Assembly (NCBI RefSeq): GCF_017498485.1
Contig: NZ_CP071795.1
Coordinates: 3,013,501-3,077,500, forward strand
Origin: Polaribacter batillariae
Lineage (GTDB): Bacteria > Bacteroidota > Bacteroidia > Flavobacteriales > Flavobacteriaceae
Direction of reading: 5' to 3'
DNA: 64,000 nucleotides
Made by a program: the position numbers and the translations under genes. Shown here in pieces: positions 24,648 through 33,244 of the stretch; the stretch's first letter is position 1; each line of letters starts with the position of its first letter. The notes under the pieces are model-generated. The model was not told where the DNA came from, ran no database searches, and saw only the letters and a program-made list of their open reading frames with translations.

Positions 24648-25079
24648 ATGATTCAAAGAATACAAACCATATATTTATTGTTGGCCTCTGCCATTTCTGG
24701 CGGACTAATATTTGTATTTGATTTGTGGGAAAATTTAAAAAAAGAAGTTTTTGCATTCGATTTATTAAATTCAGATTCTTTTAGCTTAAAAGTTATTCCT
24801 ATATTGTTTCTAATTTCAGCTATCTTAACTTTTGTAGCTATTTTCTTATATAAAAATAGAAAATTACAATTTGTAATAGGTCGCTTAGCAATTTTGATAA
24901 ATCTTATTTTATTAGGATTATCGATTTATTTGTCTCTAAATTTATCTGGAGAAACAGCAGTTTCAGAGAAAGGTATTGGGATGTTTATACCAATTTTAGC
25001 TATTTTGCTTATTGTTTTAGCAAATAAAGCGATTAAAAAGGATGAAGATCTTGTAAAATCTGTAGATAGGTTACGATAA
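24648..25079 (+). CDS. DUF4293 family membrane protein
   Basis: The 143-aa protein begins MIQRIQTIYLLLASAISGGL, the hallmark start of DUF4293, and has four hydrophobic segments (about residues 8-27, 48-68, 80-98 and 112-130) ending in a short charged tail. It is a Bacteroidota-restricted inner-membrane family of unknown function usually beside rho. An ATG 33 bp upstream is in frame, but a -7 promoter box lies between them, so 24648 is chosen. The gene is divergent from rho and ends before a strong terminator. Confidence 0.88.
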   Translation: MIQRIQTIYLLLASAISGGLIFVFDLWENLKKEVFAFDLLNSDSFSLKVIPILFLISAILTFVAIFLYKNRKLQFVIGRLAILINLILLGLSIYLSLNLSGETAVSEKGIGMFIPILAILLIVLANKAIKKDEDLVKSVDRLR

Positions 25080-25107
25080 AACTAACATCTTAGTTATATT
25101 TAGTGCG

Positions 25108-25142
25108 AAAAAAAAACCGAGAAAAATTTCTCGGTTTTTTTA
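25108..25142 (+). terminator. Rho-independent terminator after the DUF4293 gene
   Basis: AAAAAACCGAGAAA (25111-25124) pairs exactly with TTTCTCGGTTTTTT (25127-25140), with a short AA loop and a T run. The A/T-rich stem makes it bidirectional in principle. Confidence 0.88.
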
Positions 25143-25263
25143 TTTATAAGAATTTTTACGCATTTTCCCATCAGTAAAATTTTAAAAATGTAAATTTAGG
25201 ATTTTAAAAACTGAAAAAAACACCATTTTTAAATATCTGATTATCAATATTTTAAAAACCTAC

Positions 25264-25304
25264 CATCCCTGAGCTCAGGGATGGGTATCCCTGAGCTCAG
25301 GGAT
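25264..25304. promoter_or_regulatory. tandem palindromes upstream of the response regulator
   Basis: CATCCCTGAGCTCAGGGATG (25264-25283) is a perfect 20-bp palindrome, and the 18-bp palindrome ATCCCTGAGCTCAGGGAT is repeated at 25287-25304. Centres are exactly 22 bp apart, two helical turns, so dimers would bind the same DNA face. A half site (TTCAGGGAT) follows at 25322-25330. They lie 65-106 bp before the response-regulator ATG. They stand out by their GC content in AT-rich surroundings. A bound dimeric regulator is the favoured reading; an RNA cruciform is the alternative. Confidence 0.6.
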
Positions 25305-25352
25305 GCAAAAAATATACGGTCTTCAGGGATTGTTTGGTATGTAATAGAAAGT

Positions 25353-25360
25353 TAAATTTG
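25353..25360 (+). promoter_or_regulatory. possible -7 box of the response-regulator gene
   Basis: TAAATTTG fits TAnnTTTG, with TTTG at 25333-25336 (16-bp spacer, slightly short). Transcription would start only a few bases before the ATG at 25370. Confidence 0.3.
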
Positions 25361-25369
25361 TAAAGTAAA

Positions 25370-26035
25370 ATGAATAAAAAGATAAGCGTTCATATAGCAG
25401 ACGATCATAAAATATTAATTGAAGGTCTTATAGCTGTAATAAAAACCGAAAAAAAGTTTTTAATTAAAGGATATTCTTTAACAGGAAAACAAGTAGTAGA
25501 TTGGTTCGATAAGAAAGGGAATGAAGCAGATGTGTTAGTTTTAGACATTACAATGCCAGAATTAGATGGTTTTGAAGTTCTAAAATATTTTAAAGAGCAA
25601 AACATAGACGTAAAAGTAATTGTTTTATCGAGTTACGACGATATTAAAATTGTAGATGAAGTGTTAAAATTAGGTGCAAGCGGTTATATTTCTAAAGGAA
25701 ATGCTGGCGGACATATTATTCAAGCAATCAAAAAAGTGGCAGATGGAGAGCAATATTTTAGCGACGATATACAAAGTTTGCTTTTACAAAAAATTACAGG
25801 AGGAAAGCCTCCAACAGGAGATGCACCAGAAGATTTTTTATTCGAAAAATTAACAGAAAAAGAAATAAAAGTATTAAGATTAGTAACCTTAGAATATAGC
25901 ACTAGTGAAATCGCAAGCCAATTAAACCTTAGCCATCACACAGTAGAAACACATAGAAGAAAATTATTAAAAAAATTAAATGTAAAATCATCAGTAGGAT
26001 TAGCAATGTATGCAGTAAAATTTAAAGTAGTATAA
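25370..26035 (+). CDS. NarL/LuxR-type response regulator
   Basis: The 221-aa protein has a receiver domain (acidic pocket ADDHK, phospho-acceptor Asp59 in VLVLDITMPELDG, VIVLSSYDD and the Lys-containing GYISKGNAGGH) and a C-terminal LuxR-type helix-turn-helix (LTEKEIKVLRLVTLEYSTSE onward to VETHRRKLLKKLNV). Phosphorylation by the TPR histidine kinase at 26931 would drive dimerisation and DNA binding. Two strong palindromes upstream of its own gene suggest autoregulation, and three TCCCCC motifs lie before the next gene. Unusually, a lipoprotein gene separates it from its likely kinase. Confidence 0.95.
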   Translation: MNKKISVHIADDHKILIEGLIAVIKTEKKFLIKGYSLTGKQVVDWFDKKGNEADVLVLDITMPELDGFEVLKYFKEQNIDVKVIVLSSYDDIKIVDEVLKLGASGYISKGNAGGHIIQAIKKVADGEQYFSDDIQSLLLQKITGGKPPTGDAPEDFLFEKLTEKEIKVLRLVTLEYSTSEIASQLNLSHHTVETHRRKLLKKLNVKSSVGLAMYAVKFKVV

Positions 26036-26043
26036 AATCTACC

Positions 26044-26106
26044 TCCCCCAATTTTTTAAGTTAAAAATAAAATTTCCCCCTAAATAACTTAAAAGCAATT
26101 TCCCCC
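26044..26106. promoter_or_regulatory. three TCCCCC motifs in the gap before the lipoprotein gene
   Basis: TCCCCC occurs at 26044-26049, 26075-26080 and 26101-26106, each after or near AATTT, in an otherwise C-poor sequence. Spacings are 31 and 26 bp. They could be half sites for the adjacent response regulator; no palindromic partner is seen. Confidence 0.3.
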
Positions 26107-26202
26107 AATACTACATACTAAATACATTGCTTTTCCTTTTTTAATTACAAACAAGTTCAAACAAAAAAGAATTTAACCTTAACTTAAAATTTTATTATTA
26201 TT

Positions 26203-26904
26203 ATGAAAACTCTAAAACTATTTGCTTTCGTATTAGCAGCAACATTTGTATTTACTTCTTGCTCTAATAACGAGAATTTATTACCAGAACCTCAACCTAA
26301 AAGCCTTTTAAAATCTTTTAAAATTCAAAGAGATGCAAAAGGAGCTTACTCTGTAGATTACGACTTATCTAACAATGTAAGAACAGAAAAAATTGTAAAC
26401 GATAAGAAAAACTCTAGTAAAGTTTATTTGTATTCTTCAGATGAAGGAATAAGCAGAAAAGAATCGCAAGATTTACTTGTAGCAGGAAACGAGTTAAAAG
26501 TAGGTTTCGTAGATACAAACACAAACAATAACCCTTACGTTTTAATTGAAGACGATAATATTTCTTTTGCAAAAGGAAAAAATGCAGAAATGTTGTTAGA
26601 ATATAGTGTTGCTTCAAACGAAGATGGTACATTTTCTTTAGATTTTAAAGTAAACAATAATGTAACTGTAGATTTTGTTTATAACGAAAGCGAAGAAGTT
26701 TATGAAGTGCATTTAGAGGCAGGCAAAGCGTCAAGCAAAGCTTATAATAGAACATTAACTAAAGAAGAAGGAAAAGTTTTAAGAATTGATTTTGTAAACC
26801 ATAACCCATCTAATTTTTCAGCTAGAGGAATTGAAGAAACAATTAGAAAAAAACCTAGAGTTTCTGTTGGTAATGGAGAGAGTGTAGAAAATGTTGCTGC
26901 ATAA
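26203..26904 (+). CDS. lipoprotein with two related repeats, two-component locus
   Basis: The 233-aa protein has a lipoprotein signal (MKTLKLFAFVLAATFVFTSC; Cys20 is the anchor). The mature part seems to hold two copies of a domain of about 85 residues: YSVDYDLSNNVRTEKIVND...ELKVGFVDTNTNN and FSLDFKVNNNVTVDFVYNE...VLRIDFVNHNPSN. I do not recognise the family. Its place between a response regulator and a TPR histidine kinase suggests it is either the sensed envelope component or the main output of the system. No enzymatic motif is seen; the C-terminal stretch is basic and disordered-looking. Confidence 0.8.
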   Translation: MKTLKLFAFVLAATFVFTSCSNNENLLPEPQPKSLLKSFKIQRDAKGAYSVDYDLSNNVRTEKIVNDKKNSSKVYLYSSDEGISRKESQDLLVAGNELKVGFVDTNTNNNPYVLIEDDNISFAKGKNAEMLLEYSVASNEDGTFSLDFKVNNNVTVDFVYNESEEVYEVHLEAGKASSKAYNRTLTKEEGKVLRIDFVNHNPSNFSARGIEETIRKKPRVSVGNGESVENVAA

Positions 26905-26930
26905 TATAAAATAACAAAAGAACGGAATAA

Positions 26931-28739
26931 TTGAAAAAGAAAAAAAAACTAATAATTTACATTATTTGTATTTTATTTAGTTGCAATCAACTAAAAGCTA
27001 TCCCTAATAGCTTGGATTACACTGAAGATGTTTTAATGCTAGAAACATCTTCGGTTTTTCTTGTTATACAAGATTCTGTTTTCCAAAAAGCATACAAAGA
27101 GGTTTTTGAATTATATAAAGAAGGTAAGTTTGTAGATGCATTAAAAAAAGGATTGATTTTATATGATTTAGAAAAAAAGAGTGAGAACAACATAAATCTA
27201 TTATCAATTACATCACTAATAGCAGATATATATGATAAAACGAATAACCACGACAGGTCACTTGAGTACTATAGAGAGTGTTTAGAAATACTCAAAAAGA
27301 AAGAATTCTTAGATTTTGGAAAGAGTGCTGCAGATAAAAATTTTAAAATTAATAATTATGCAAAAATTTATCTAAGAATAGGAACTTCTTATTATAATAA
27401 ATCTCAAAAAGATAGTGCCAAATATTATTACAATAAACTAGAGAAATTCCCTAGTGTAAATGTAGAAATAAAAAACTATAAAGCAGTAGCATTCGGTAAT
27501 TTAGCAGGGTTATACGAATTAGATTCTTCGTATGAAAAAGCAATTAAATATGCGAATAAATCTATTGAAATCAATAGAGATATTAAAAATAATTTAAGAC
27601 AATCTACGGTTTTGAACAATTTAGGTAATATTTATTTAGCACAAGGAAATTTTGAAGAAGCAAAAAAAACATATTTAGAAGGCATTAATCTAATTAAGAA
27701 TGATAATAGTCAGACATCGGTAAGACAAAAAGCCGATTTATACTACAATTTGGCTTGGGCAATGCGTAATTTAAAAGACTATAAAGCATATGATTTTCAA
27801 GAAATGTCTTATGAAATAGAAGATGGAATTCGAGATAAGAATTATAGAAGAATGATAGAAAAAATTTCTATGCAATACGACATCAATACAGTAAAAAGAG
27901 AAGCCGAAAGCAAGCGAGAGAAAGATCAAATTACTTTTTGGTTGTATGCTGCTATTAGTTTTCTAATTATTTTATCGCTTTTATATTGGTTAAATTTTTA
28001 CAAATTAAAACAAAAAAATTTAAGTTTAAAACTATCTCAAACACAACTTATTCAAAACCAAAATATAGAAAAAATTAAGTCAGAATCGCAAGCAAGAATT
28101 TTAAATGCAACCATAGATGGTAAAGAAACCGAAAGAAAGGAAATTGCAGAAACATTACACGATAGCGTAAGCGCATTGCTGTCTTCTGCAAATTTGCATT
28201 TAATGGCAACAAAATCTAATTTTAAAGGAAAAGTGCCTACAGAAATAGATAAAACACAGCAAATTATCACAGAAGCTTCAGAGAAAATTAGAGATTTATC
28301 GCACACATTGGTTTCGTCTGTATTGCTTAAATTCGGGTTAAATTATGCCGTAAAAGATTTGGCAAGTAAATACTCGAACTCTCAATTAAACATCGAAACA
28401 GACATTCAGTCGCTTCGTAGATATCATCAAAACTTCGAGATAAAAGTATATAATATCATCCAAGAATTTTTAAATAATATATTAAAACATAGCAAAGCCA
28501 AAAATGCTATGATTAAAATGTATGAAGAAAATAACAAAATTTGCGTTGAAATATCTGATGATGGTATTGGTTTCGACAAAACAATTATCTCAACAAAAGA
28601 CGGTTTAGGCATCAATCAAATAGAAGCTAGAATTCTAATGATGAAAGGGTACCTAGAGATTAATTCTACGGTAAACAATGGAACAGAAATTAGAGTTCAA
28701 TTGCCCATTGTAGAAAAAGAAACCGCTAACCACGAGTAG
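26931..28739 (+). CDS. TPR-containing sensor histidine kinase (HisKA_3)
   Basis: The 602-aa kinase has an N-terminal signal or anchor with a Cys (IIYIICILFSCNQLKA), a periplasmic tetratricopeptide region (residues about 50-290, for example AVAFGNLAGLYELDSSYEKA and LGNIYLAQGNFEEAKKTYLE), one membrane helix (WLYAAISFLIILSLLYWL), a HisKA_3 dimerisation/phosphotransfer helix with His410 in EIAETLHDSVSALLS and a GHKL ATPase domain (NILKHSKAKNA, EISDDGIGF, GLGINQIEARI). Start is TTG at 26931; no suitable ATG lies before the leader. TPR kinases of this type sense unknown periplasmic cues in Bacteroidota. It ends 14 bp into the convergent phosphoesterase gene. Confidence 0.93.
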   Translation: MKKKKKLIIYIICILFSCNQLKAIPNSLDYTEDVLMLETSSVFLVIQDSVFQKAYKEVFELYKEGKFVDALKKGLILYDLEKKSENNINLLSITSLIADIYDKTNNHDRSLEYYRECLEILKKKEFLDFGKSAADKNFKINNYAKIYLRIGTSYYNKSQKDSAKYYYNKLEKFPSVNVEIKNYKAVAFGNLAGLYELDSSYEKAIKYANKSIEINRDIKNNLRQSTVLNNLGNIYLAQGNFEEAKKTYLEGINLIKNDNSQTSVRQKADLYYNLAWAMRNLKDYKAYDFQEMSYEIEDGIRDKNYRRMIEKISMQYDINTVKREAESKREKDQITFWLYAAISFLIILSLLYWLNFYKLKQKNLSLKLSQTQLIQNQNIEKIKSESQARILNATIDGKETERKEIAETLHDSVSALLSSANLHLMATKSNFKGKVPTEIDKTQQIITEASEKIRDLSHTLVSSVLLKFGLNYAVKDLASKYSNSQLNIETDIQSLRRYHQNFEIKVYNIIQEFLNNILKHSKAKNAMIKMYEENNKICVEISDDGIGFDKTIISTKDGLGINQIEARILMMKGYLEINSTVNNGTEIRVQLPIVEKETANHE

Positions 28740-29223
28740 CTAATTCTATAATTTCTAAATCTTTTATTTCGCCTTTGTCTAAATTAAATCGCAACATTGT
28801 TCTAATTTTATGAAAACCATGGTTTCCTGCAGCACCCGGGTTTAAATGTAATAAGTTTAGTTGTTTGTCGAACTGAACTTTTAAAATATGAGAATGTCCA
28901 GAAATAAAAATTTTTGGTGGATTTGCTTTAATTTCTTCTCGAATTCGCGGGTTATATTTATTAGGGTAACCCCCAATATGAGTCATCCAAACAGCAACAT
29001 TTTCAACACTAAACTTAGCATCTAAAGTAAACTCGACTCTTGCTTCATTACCATCTATATTGCCAAAAACAGCGCGTAAAGGCTTTATTTTCTTAATAGT
29101 ATCTGTAACTTTTAAATCTCCAATATCTCCTGCATGCCAAACTTCGTCTGCCAATTTTACAAATTTTAAAATTTGGTTGTCGATAAAACTATGTGTGTCT
29201 GAAAGTAATAATATTTTTTTCAT
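28726..29223 (-). CDS. YfcE-type metallophosphoesterase
   Basis: The 165-aa protein has the calcineurin-like metal-binding motifs: LLSDTHS near the start, WHAGDIGD, VFGNIDGNE, WMTHIGGYP and FISGHSHILK (GxSHI type). Size and motifs match the YfcE/MJ0936 phosphodiesterase group (Mn2+-dependent, broad substrates). The conserved PNKYN segment and LHLNPGAAGNHG close the active site. It is convergent with the histidine kinase and divergent from truA. Confidence 0.92.
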   Translation of the reverse strand: MKKILLLSDTHSFIDNQILKFVKLADEVWHAGDIGDLKVTDTIKKIKPLRAVFGNIDGNEARVEFTLDAKFSVENVAVWMTHIGGYPNKYNPRIREEIKANPPKIFISGHSHILKVQFDKQLNLLHLNPGAAGNHGFHKIRTMLRFNLDKGEIKDLEIIELATRG

Positions 29224-29291
29224 TAAAAATAAAAAGAAAAATTTTAAGATTTCTTAGAGTTTCAAAAGTAAGCATAACAAAATAAATTCCG

Positions 29292-29299
29292 TAATTTTG
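29292..29299 (+). promoter_or_regulatory. possible -7 box before truA
   Basis: TAATTTTG matches TAnnTTTG, 22 bp before the TTG start of truA; no -33 box is clear. Confidence 0.35.
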
Positions 29300-29321
29300 G
29301 TATCTTCTAAAAATAATTTTC

Positions 29322-30047
29322 TTGAGGTATTTTATAGAACTTTCATATAATGGAAAAAACTATCATGGTTGGCAGGTTCAACCAGACGTAGTTTCTGTAC
29401 AAGAAAAATTAAATGATGCAGTAAGTACTGTTTTGCAAGAAAAAATAGAAGTTGTTGGGGCTGGTAGAACCGATACTGGAGTGCATGCATCGCAAATGTT
29501 TGCCCATTTAGATGTTTCAAAAAAAATTGAAGGAGATATTGTTCACAAACTCAACTCTATTTTGCCAAGTGATATTGTTGTTTACCAAGTTTTTTCGGTA
29601 GATGATAAAAAACATGCAAGATTCGATGCAAAAAGCAGAAGCTACGAATACCGTATTTGGTTAGGAAGAAATCCGTTTTTACTAGATTTTTCTTGGCAAA
29701 TTTATTCACAGAATTTAAACGTTTCTTTAATGAATGAAGCCGCTAAAATTCTTTTAGAATACGAAAATTTTCAAACGTTTTCGAAAGTAAAAACAGAGGT
29801 TTATACGTTTAATTGCGATGTAACAGAAGCTTTTTGGAAACGAGAAGACGCTTTGTTAACTTTTTACATTTCAGCAAACAGGTTTTTAAGAAATATGGTA
29901 AGAGCCATTGTTGGTACATTGGTAGATGTGGGTTTAGGTAAAATTACGGTGGCAGAATTTAGAGAAATTATAGAAAGTAAGAATCGAGGAAAAGCAGGAT
30001 TGTCAGTTCCTGCAAAAGGTTTATTTTTAACAAAAATAAAATATTAA
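29322..30047 (+). CDS. truA: tRNA pseudouridine(38-40) synthase TruA
   Basis: This 241-aa enzyme isomerises uridines 38-40 in tRNA anticodon arms. Catalytic Asp lies in GAGRTDTGVHASQ; also visible are the start RYFIELSYNGKNYHGWQVQP, FDAKSRSYEYRI and the C-terminal FLRNMVRAIVGTLVDVG. The start is TTG (TTG AGG TAT), since no ATG lies upstream in frame before the conserved RYFIELSY. The following ABC transporter gene starts 3 bp after its stop, also with TTG. Confidence 0.96.
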   Translation: MRYFIELSYNGKNYHGWQVQPDVVSVQEKLNDAVSTVLQEKIEVVGAGRTDTGVHASQMFAHLDVSKKIEGDIVHKLNSILPSDIVVYQVFSVDDKKHARFDAKSRSYEYRIWLGRNPFLLDFSWQIYSQNLNVSLMNEAAKILLEYENFQTFSKVKTEVYTFNCDVTEAFWKREDALLTFYISANRFLRNMVRAIVGTLVDVGLGKITVAEFREIIESKNRGKAGLSVPAKGLFLTKIKY

Positions 30048-30050
30048 GTT

Positions 30051-31817
30051 TTGGCAGATAAAACAGGAAATGCTTTCGATATGCAAATCTTTTTAAGATT
30101 AATGAGCTTTGCAAAAAGATACAAGCTTAATTTCTTTATAGCAGCAAGTTCCACCATATTGTTGGCAATTGTTGCACTTTTAAATCCGTATCTTTTAAAG
30201 AAAACAGTAGATTTTTATATTGTAGATAAAGACACACAAGGTCTTGTTAACAATGTATTATTAATGCTGGGCATTCTTGTATTGGAGGTTTTGTTGCGAT
30301 TTACATTTATATATTTTGCAAATTGGGTAGGCCAACATATTATTAGAGATATTAGAGCAAAAACATTTCGGCATATTTTACAATTTAGAATGTCTTATTT
30401 CGATACAAATTCTGTTGGAAAATTAGTAACAAGAGTAGTTTCGGATATCGAAACGATAGCCGCTTTTTTTAGCAGTGGCGTTTTTACGATTGTTAGTGAT
30501 GTTTTACAAATGTTCGCAATTACCATTTTAATGTTTGTTTTAAATTGGAAATTGGCACTTATTGCAATTGCGGTACTTCCTATTTTAGTTTATGCTACAA
30601 AAGTTTTTCAAGTTGCTATAAAAGCAACATTCCAAGAAGTAAGAAACCAAGTAGCCAATTTAAACGGTTTTGTACAAGAGCGAGTTACAGGAATGAAAAT
30701 CGTACAACTTTTTAATAGAGAAAACATCGAGTATAAGAATTTTAAAGACATTAATAACAAACATAAAGAAGCATATATAAAAACAATTTGGTATTTTTCA
30801 ATCTTTTTTCCGATAGCAGAAATTTTATCTTCTATTGGAATTGGCTTAATCGTTTGGTTTGGTAGTAAACAAATTATTGGTGGAGCTGTGCCTGGCCCCG
30901 GAACTGTAATGGCTTTTGTACAAATGGCACAAATGTTATTTCGTCCTTTAAGACAAATTGCAGATAAATTTAACCAACTTCAAATGGGAATTGTCTCTGG
31001 AGAAAGAGTTTTTAAGGTTTTAGATACAAACAGCTCAATTACTAAAAACGGAACCATCACTGCTAAAAATTTAGAAGGAAATATTTCCTTTAAAAATGTA
31101 CGGTTTAGTTACATTAAAGACGAAGAAGTTTTAAAAGGGATTTCTTTTGAAGTAAAAAGCGGACAAACAATTGCAATTGTAGGAGCTACAGGCGCAGGAA
31201 AATCGACTATAATAAATTTAATAAACCGTTTTTATGAAATTGATAGTGGTGTAATTTCTGTAGATGGAACGTCTATAGACCAATACAAGCTGCAAAGCTT
31301 AAGAGATCAAGTAGCAATTGTTTTACAGGATGTTTTCTTGTTTTCGGGATCTATTTTAAATAATATTACCTTGCAAGACGATAGAATTACGTTGCAAGAA
31401 GTAGAAAAAGCAGCCAAGCAAATAGGAATTCACGAATTTATTTTAACACTGCCTGGAGGGTACAATTACAAAGTAAAAGAACGTGGAGCAATGTTGTCTT
31501 CTGGACAAAGGCAACTAATAGCCTTTTTAAGAGCCTATGTTAGTAAACCAAGTATTTTAATTTTAGATGAAGCCACTTCGTCTGTAGATACGCATGCAGA
31601 ACAAATGATTCAATATGCAACAGAAACCATTACAAAAGATAGAACTTCCATTGTAATCGCGCACAGATTAGCAACGATTAAGCAAGCCGATAAGATTATT
31701 GTAATGGACAAAGGTTTAATTGTCGAAGAAGGTACTCATTCCGAATTATTAGAGAAAGAAAATGGTTACTATAAAAACTTATATGACAAACAGTTTAGTT
31801 TAGATGTTGTTTCTTAG
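30051..31817 (+). CDS. MsbA-like ABC exporter (fused permease-ATPase)
   Basis: The 588-aa protein fuses a six-helix transmembrane domain (residues about 20-310) to an ATPase domain: Walker A GATGAGKSTI, Q-loop VLQDVFLFSG, signature LSSGQRQL, Walker B ILILDEATSSVD and H-loop IVIAHRLATI. Homodimers of such proteins export lipids, peptides or drugs. Beyond the class, substrate is not clear; a lipid-flippase role is one possibility in Bacteroidota. It begins with TTG three bases after truA, indicating co-transcription. Confidence 0.93.
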   Translation: MADKTGNAFDMQIFLRLMSFAKRYKLNFFIAASSTILLAIVALLNPYLLKKTVDFYIVDKDTQGLVNNVLLMLGILVLEVLLRFTFIYFANWVGQHIIRDIRAKTFRHILQFRMSYFDTNSVGKLVTRVVSDIETIAAFFSSGVFTIVSDVLQMFAITILMFVLNWKLALIAIAVLPILVYATKVFQVAIKATFQEVRNQVANLNGFVQERVTGMKIVQLFNRENIEYKNFKDINNKHKEAYIKTIWYFSIFFPIAEILSSIGIGLIVWFGSKQIIGGAVPGPGTVMAFVQMAQMLFRPLRQIADKFNQLQMGIVSGERVFKVLDTNSSITKNGTITAKNLEGNISFKNVRFSYIKDEEVLKGISFEVKSGQTIAIVGATGAGKSTIINLINRFYEIDSGVISVDGTSIDQYKLQSLRDQVAIVLQDVFLFSGSILNNITLQDDRITLQEVEKAAKQIGIHEFILTLPGGYNYKVKERGAMLSSGQRQLIAFLRAYVSKPSILILDEATSSVDTHAEQMIQYATETITKDRTSIVIAHRLATIKQADKIIVMDKGLIVEEGTHSELLEKENGYYKNLYDKQFSLDVVS

Positions 31818-31852
31818 CATTAATTTTTTATATTTTGCTGAAGTTTAAATAA

Positions 31853-32638
31853 TTAATTATTATCTGGGTTTTGCATTTTCTTAACTTGTTTTAGCAATAC
31901 TTTTTTGGGTGTAAAAGGGATGGCTTTCATCATAACTTTTTGAGAGAAAGTAACTCCAGAAATAACGTCTAAATCGCCATTTAACATCGCATCGTAACCG
32001 TCTTTTGCGACAGATTTTGCATCTGCAGTATTTTTAAATAAAATTGTTTTGTCCATTCCAGAAGTTTTTCCAAAATCGGTTTCTGTAGCTCCTGGCATTA
32101 ATGTAGTTACAGTTACATTTGTGTCTGCTAATTCTTCCGCAATTGCATTACTAAAAGAAGTCACGTAAGCTTTTGTAGCAAAATATACAGCTTGCATTGG
32201 ACCAGCCATTAAACTTGCAGTAGAAGATACATTTAATATTCTACCACTATTTCTTGATACAAAATCTGGTAGAAAAACATGAGTTAATGCAGTTAAGGCA
32301 ACCACATTTAATTGAATCATGTTAATGTCTTTTTTTAGCTCTCTTTCGTGAAATTTTCCAATACCGCCAAAACCGGCATTGTTTATTAGATAATCGATTT
32401 CGATTTTACTATATTTTACAAAGTTGTAGATTTCTTGTGCAGCATTTTTTTCGGTTAAATCTTTCTCGATAACGCTCACATGAATTCCGTATTCTTTTTC
32501 TAACTCTTCTTTTAATTGCAGTAATTTGTCTTTACTTCTGGCCACAATTACCAAATTACCACCAGTTTTTGCATGAATTTTTGCAAATTCTTTTCCTATA
32601 CCACTGCTTGCTCCTGTAATTAATGCTGTTTTTTTCAT
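31853..32638 (-). CDS. short-chain dehydrogenase/reductase
   Basis: The 261-aa SDR has the NAD(P)-binding GASSGIGKEFA, NNAGFGGIG, the catalytic Ser in LNVSSTASLMAG and YFATKAYV with the Tyr and Lys of the YxxxK motif. The C-terminal region (MKAIPFTPKKVLLKQVKKMQ) is basic. Similar to DltE/YqjQ-type oxidoreductases; substrate is unknown. It is convergent with the ABC exporter and a lone transcript, with a 76-bp gap to the next gene upstream. Confidence 0.9.
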   Translation of the reverse strand: MKKTALITGASSGIGKEFAKIHAKTGGNLVIVARSKDKLLQLKEELEKEYGIHVSVIEKDLTEKNAAQEIYNFVKYSKIEIDYLINNAGFGGIGKFHERELKKDINMIQLNVVALTALTHVFLPDFVSRNSGRILNVSSTASLMAGPMQAVYFATKAYVTSFSNAIAEELADTNVTVTTLMPGATETDFGKTSGMDKTILFKNTADAKSVAKDGYDAMLNGDLDVISGVTFSQKVMMKAIPFTPKKVLLKQVKKMQNPDNN

Positions 32639-32714
32639 AAATTTTTATCTTCTCTACAAAAATAATTGATAAGTAAAGTTCCTATTAACTCAAATCCAAT
32701 AAGATTTAACGATA

Positions 32715-33230
32715 TTAGAATTCTAAATACAAAACATTATTGGGTCTTGTTGCTGTTTCGGAAATAGGAAAATCGTACATGGCAATTTTTTTAAACCCTG
32801 CTTTTTTATAAAATTCTAAGGCTCTAAAGTTCTTTATCCAAACATATAACCAAATTCCTTTTTGCAGATTATTTTTTGATAAATTTAAATTATACTGAAA
32901 TAATTTATTCCCCAAACCCAAACCATAAAACTCTTCTAATAGATACAAACGTTCCATTTTGGTTACATTTGTTTCTTTAATATTTTCGTTTTTTTCATTA
33001 AAAACAACTTTCGAAAATCCGGCTAAATTATCATCAACAAAAATTAAATTGTATTGGTAATTTGGGTTCGTAATTTCTTTTAACAACGTTTTTTTGCTAA
33101 AACTACGATTTAAATAATTTGTCATAATTTCACTAGGAATGGCCTCTTTGTGGGGTGTCACAAATGCTTTTTTACCCACTAAAGCCAAAGAAGTGATGTC
33201 TTTTGGAGTTGCTTTTCTAATTAAGAGCAT
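32715..33230 (-). CDS. GNAT family N-acetyltransferase
   Basis: The 171-aa protein starts LLIRKATPKDITSLALVGKK and carries the acetyl-CoA loop-like YGLGLGNKLFQYNL and the C-terminal ALEFYKKAGFKKIA, a standard GNAT fold. Substrate could be an amine of a small molecule or a protein; it cannot be predicted. It starts 14 bp after the zinc metallopeptidase gene on the same strand, so both may be one transcript. Confidence 0.88.
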   Translation of the reverse strand: MLLIRKATPKDITSLALVGKKAFVTPHKEAIPSEIMTNYLNRSFSKKTLLKEITNPNYQYNLIFVDDNLAGFSKVVFNEKNENIKETNVTKMERLYLLEEFYGLGLGNKLFQYNLNLSKNNLQKGIWLYVWIKNFRALEFYKKAGFKKIAMYDFPISETATRPNNVLYLEF

Positions 33231-33244
33231 AAAAAAGAAATCTG

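Noticed and set aside
25264..25304. Palindromes as a transcription terminator
   Set aside because: No T run follows either stem, and a proper terminator lies 120 bp upstream.
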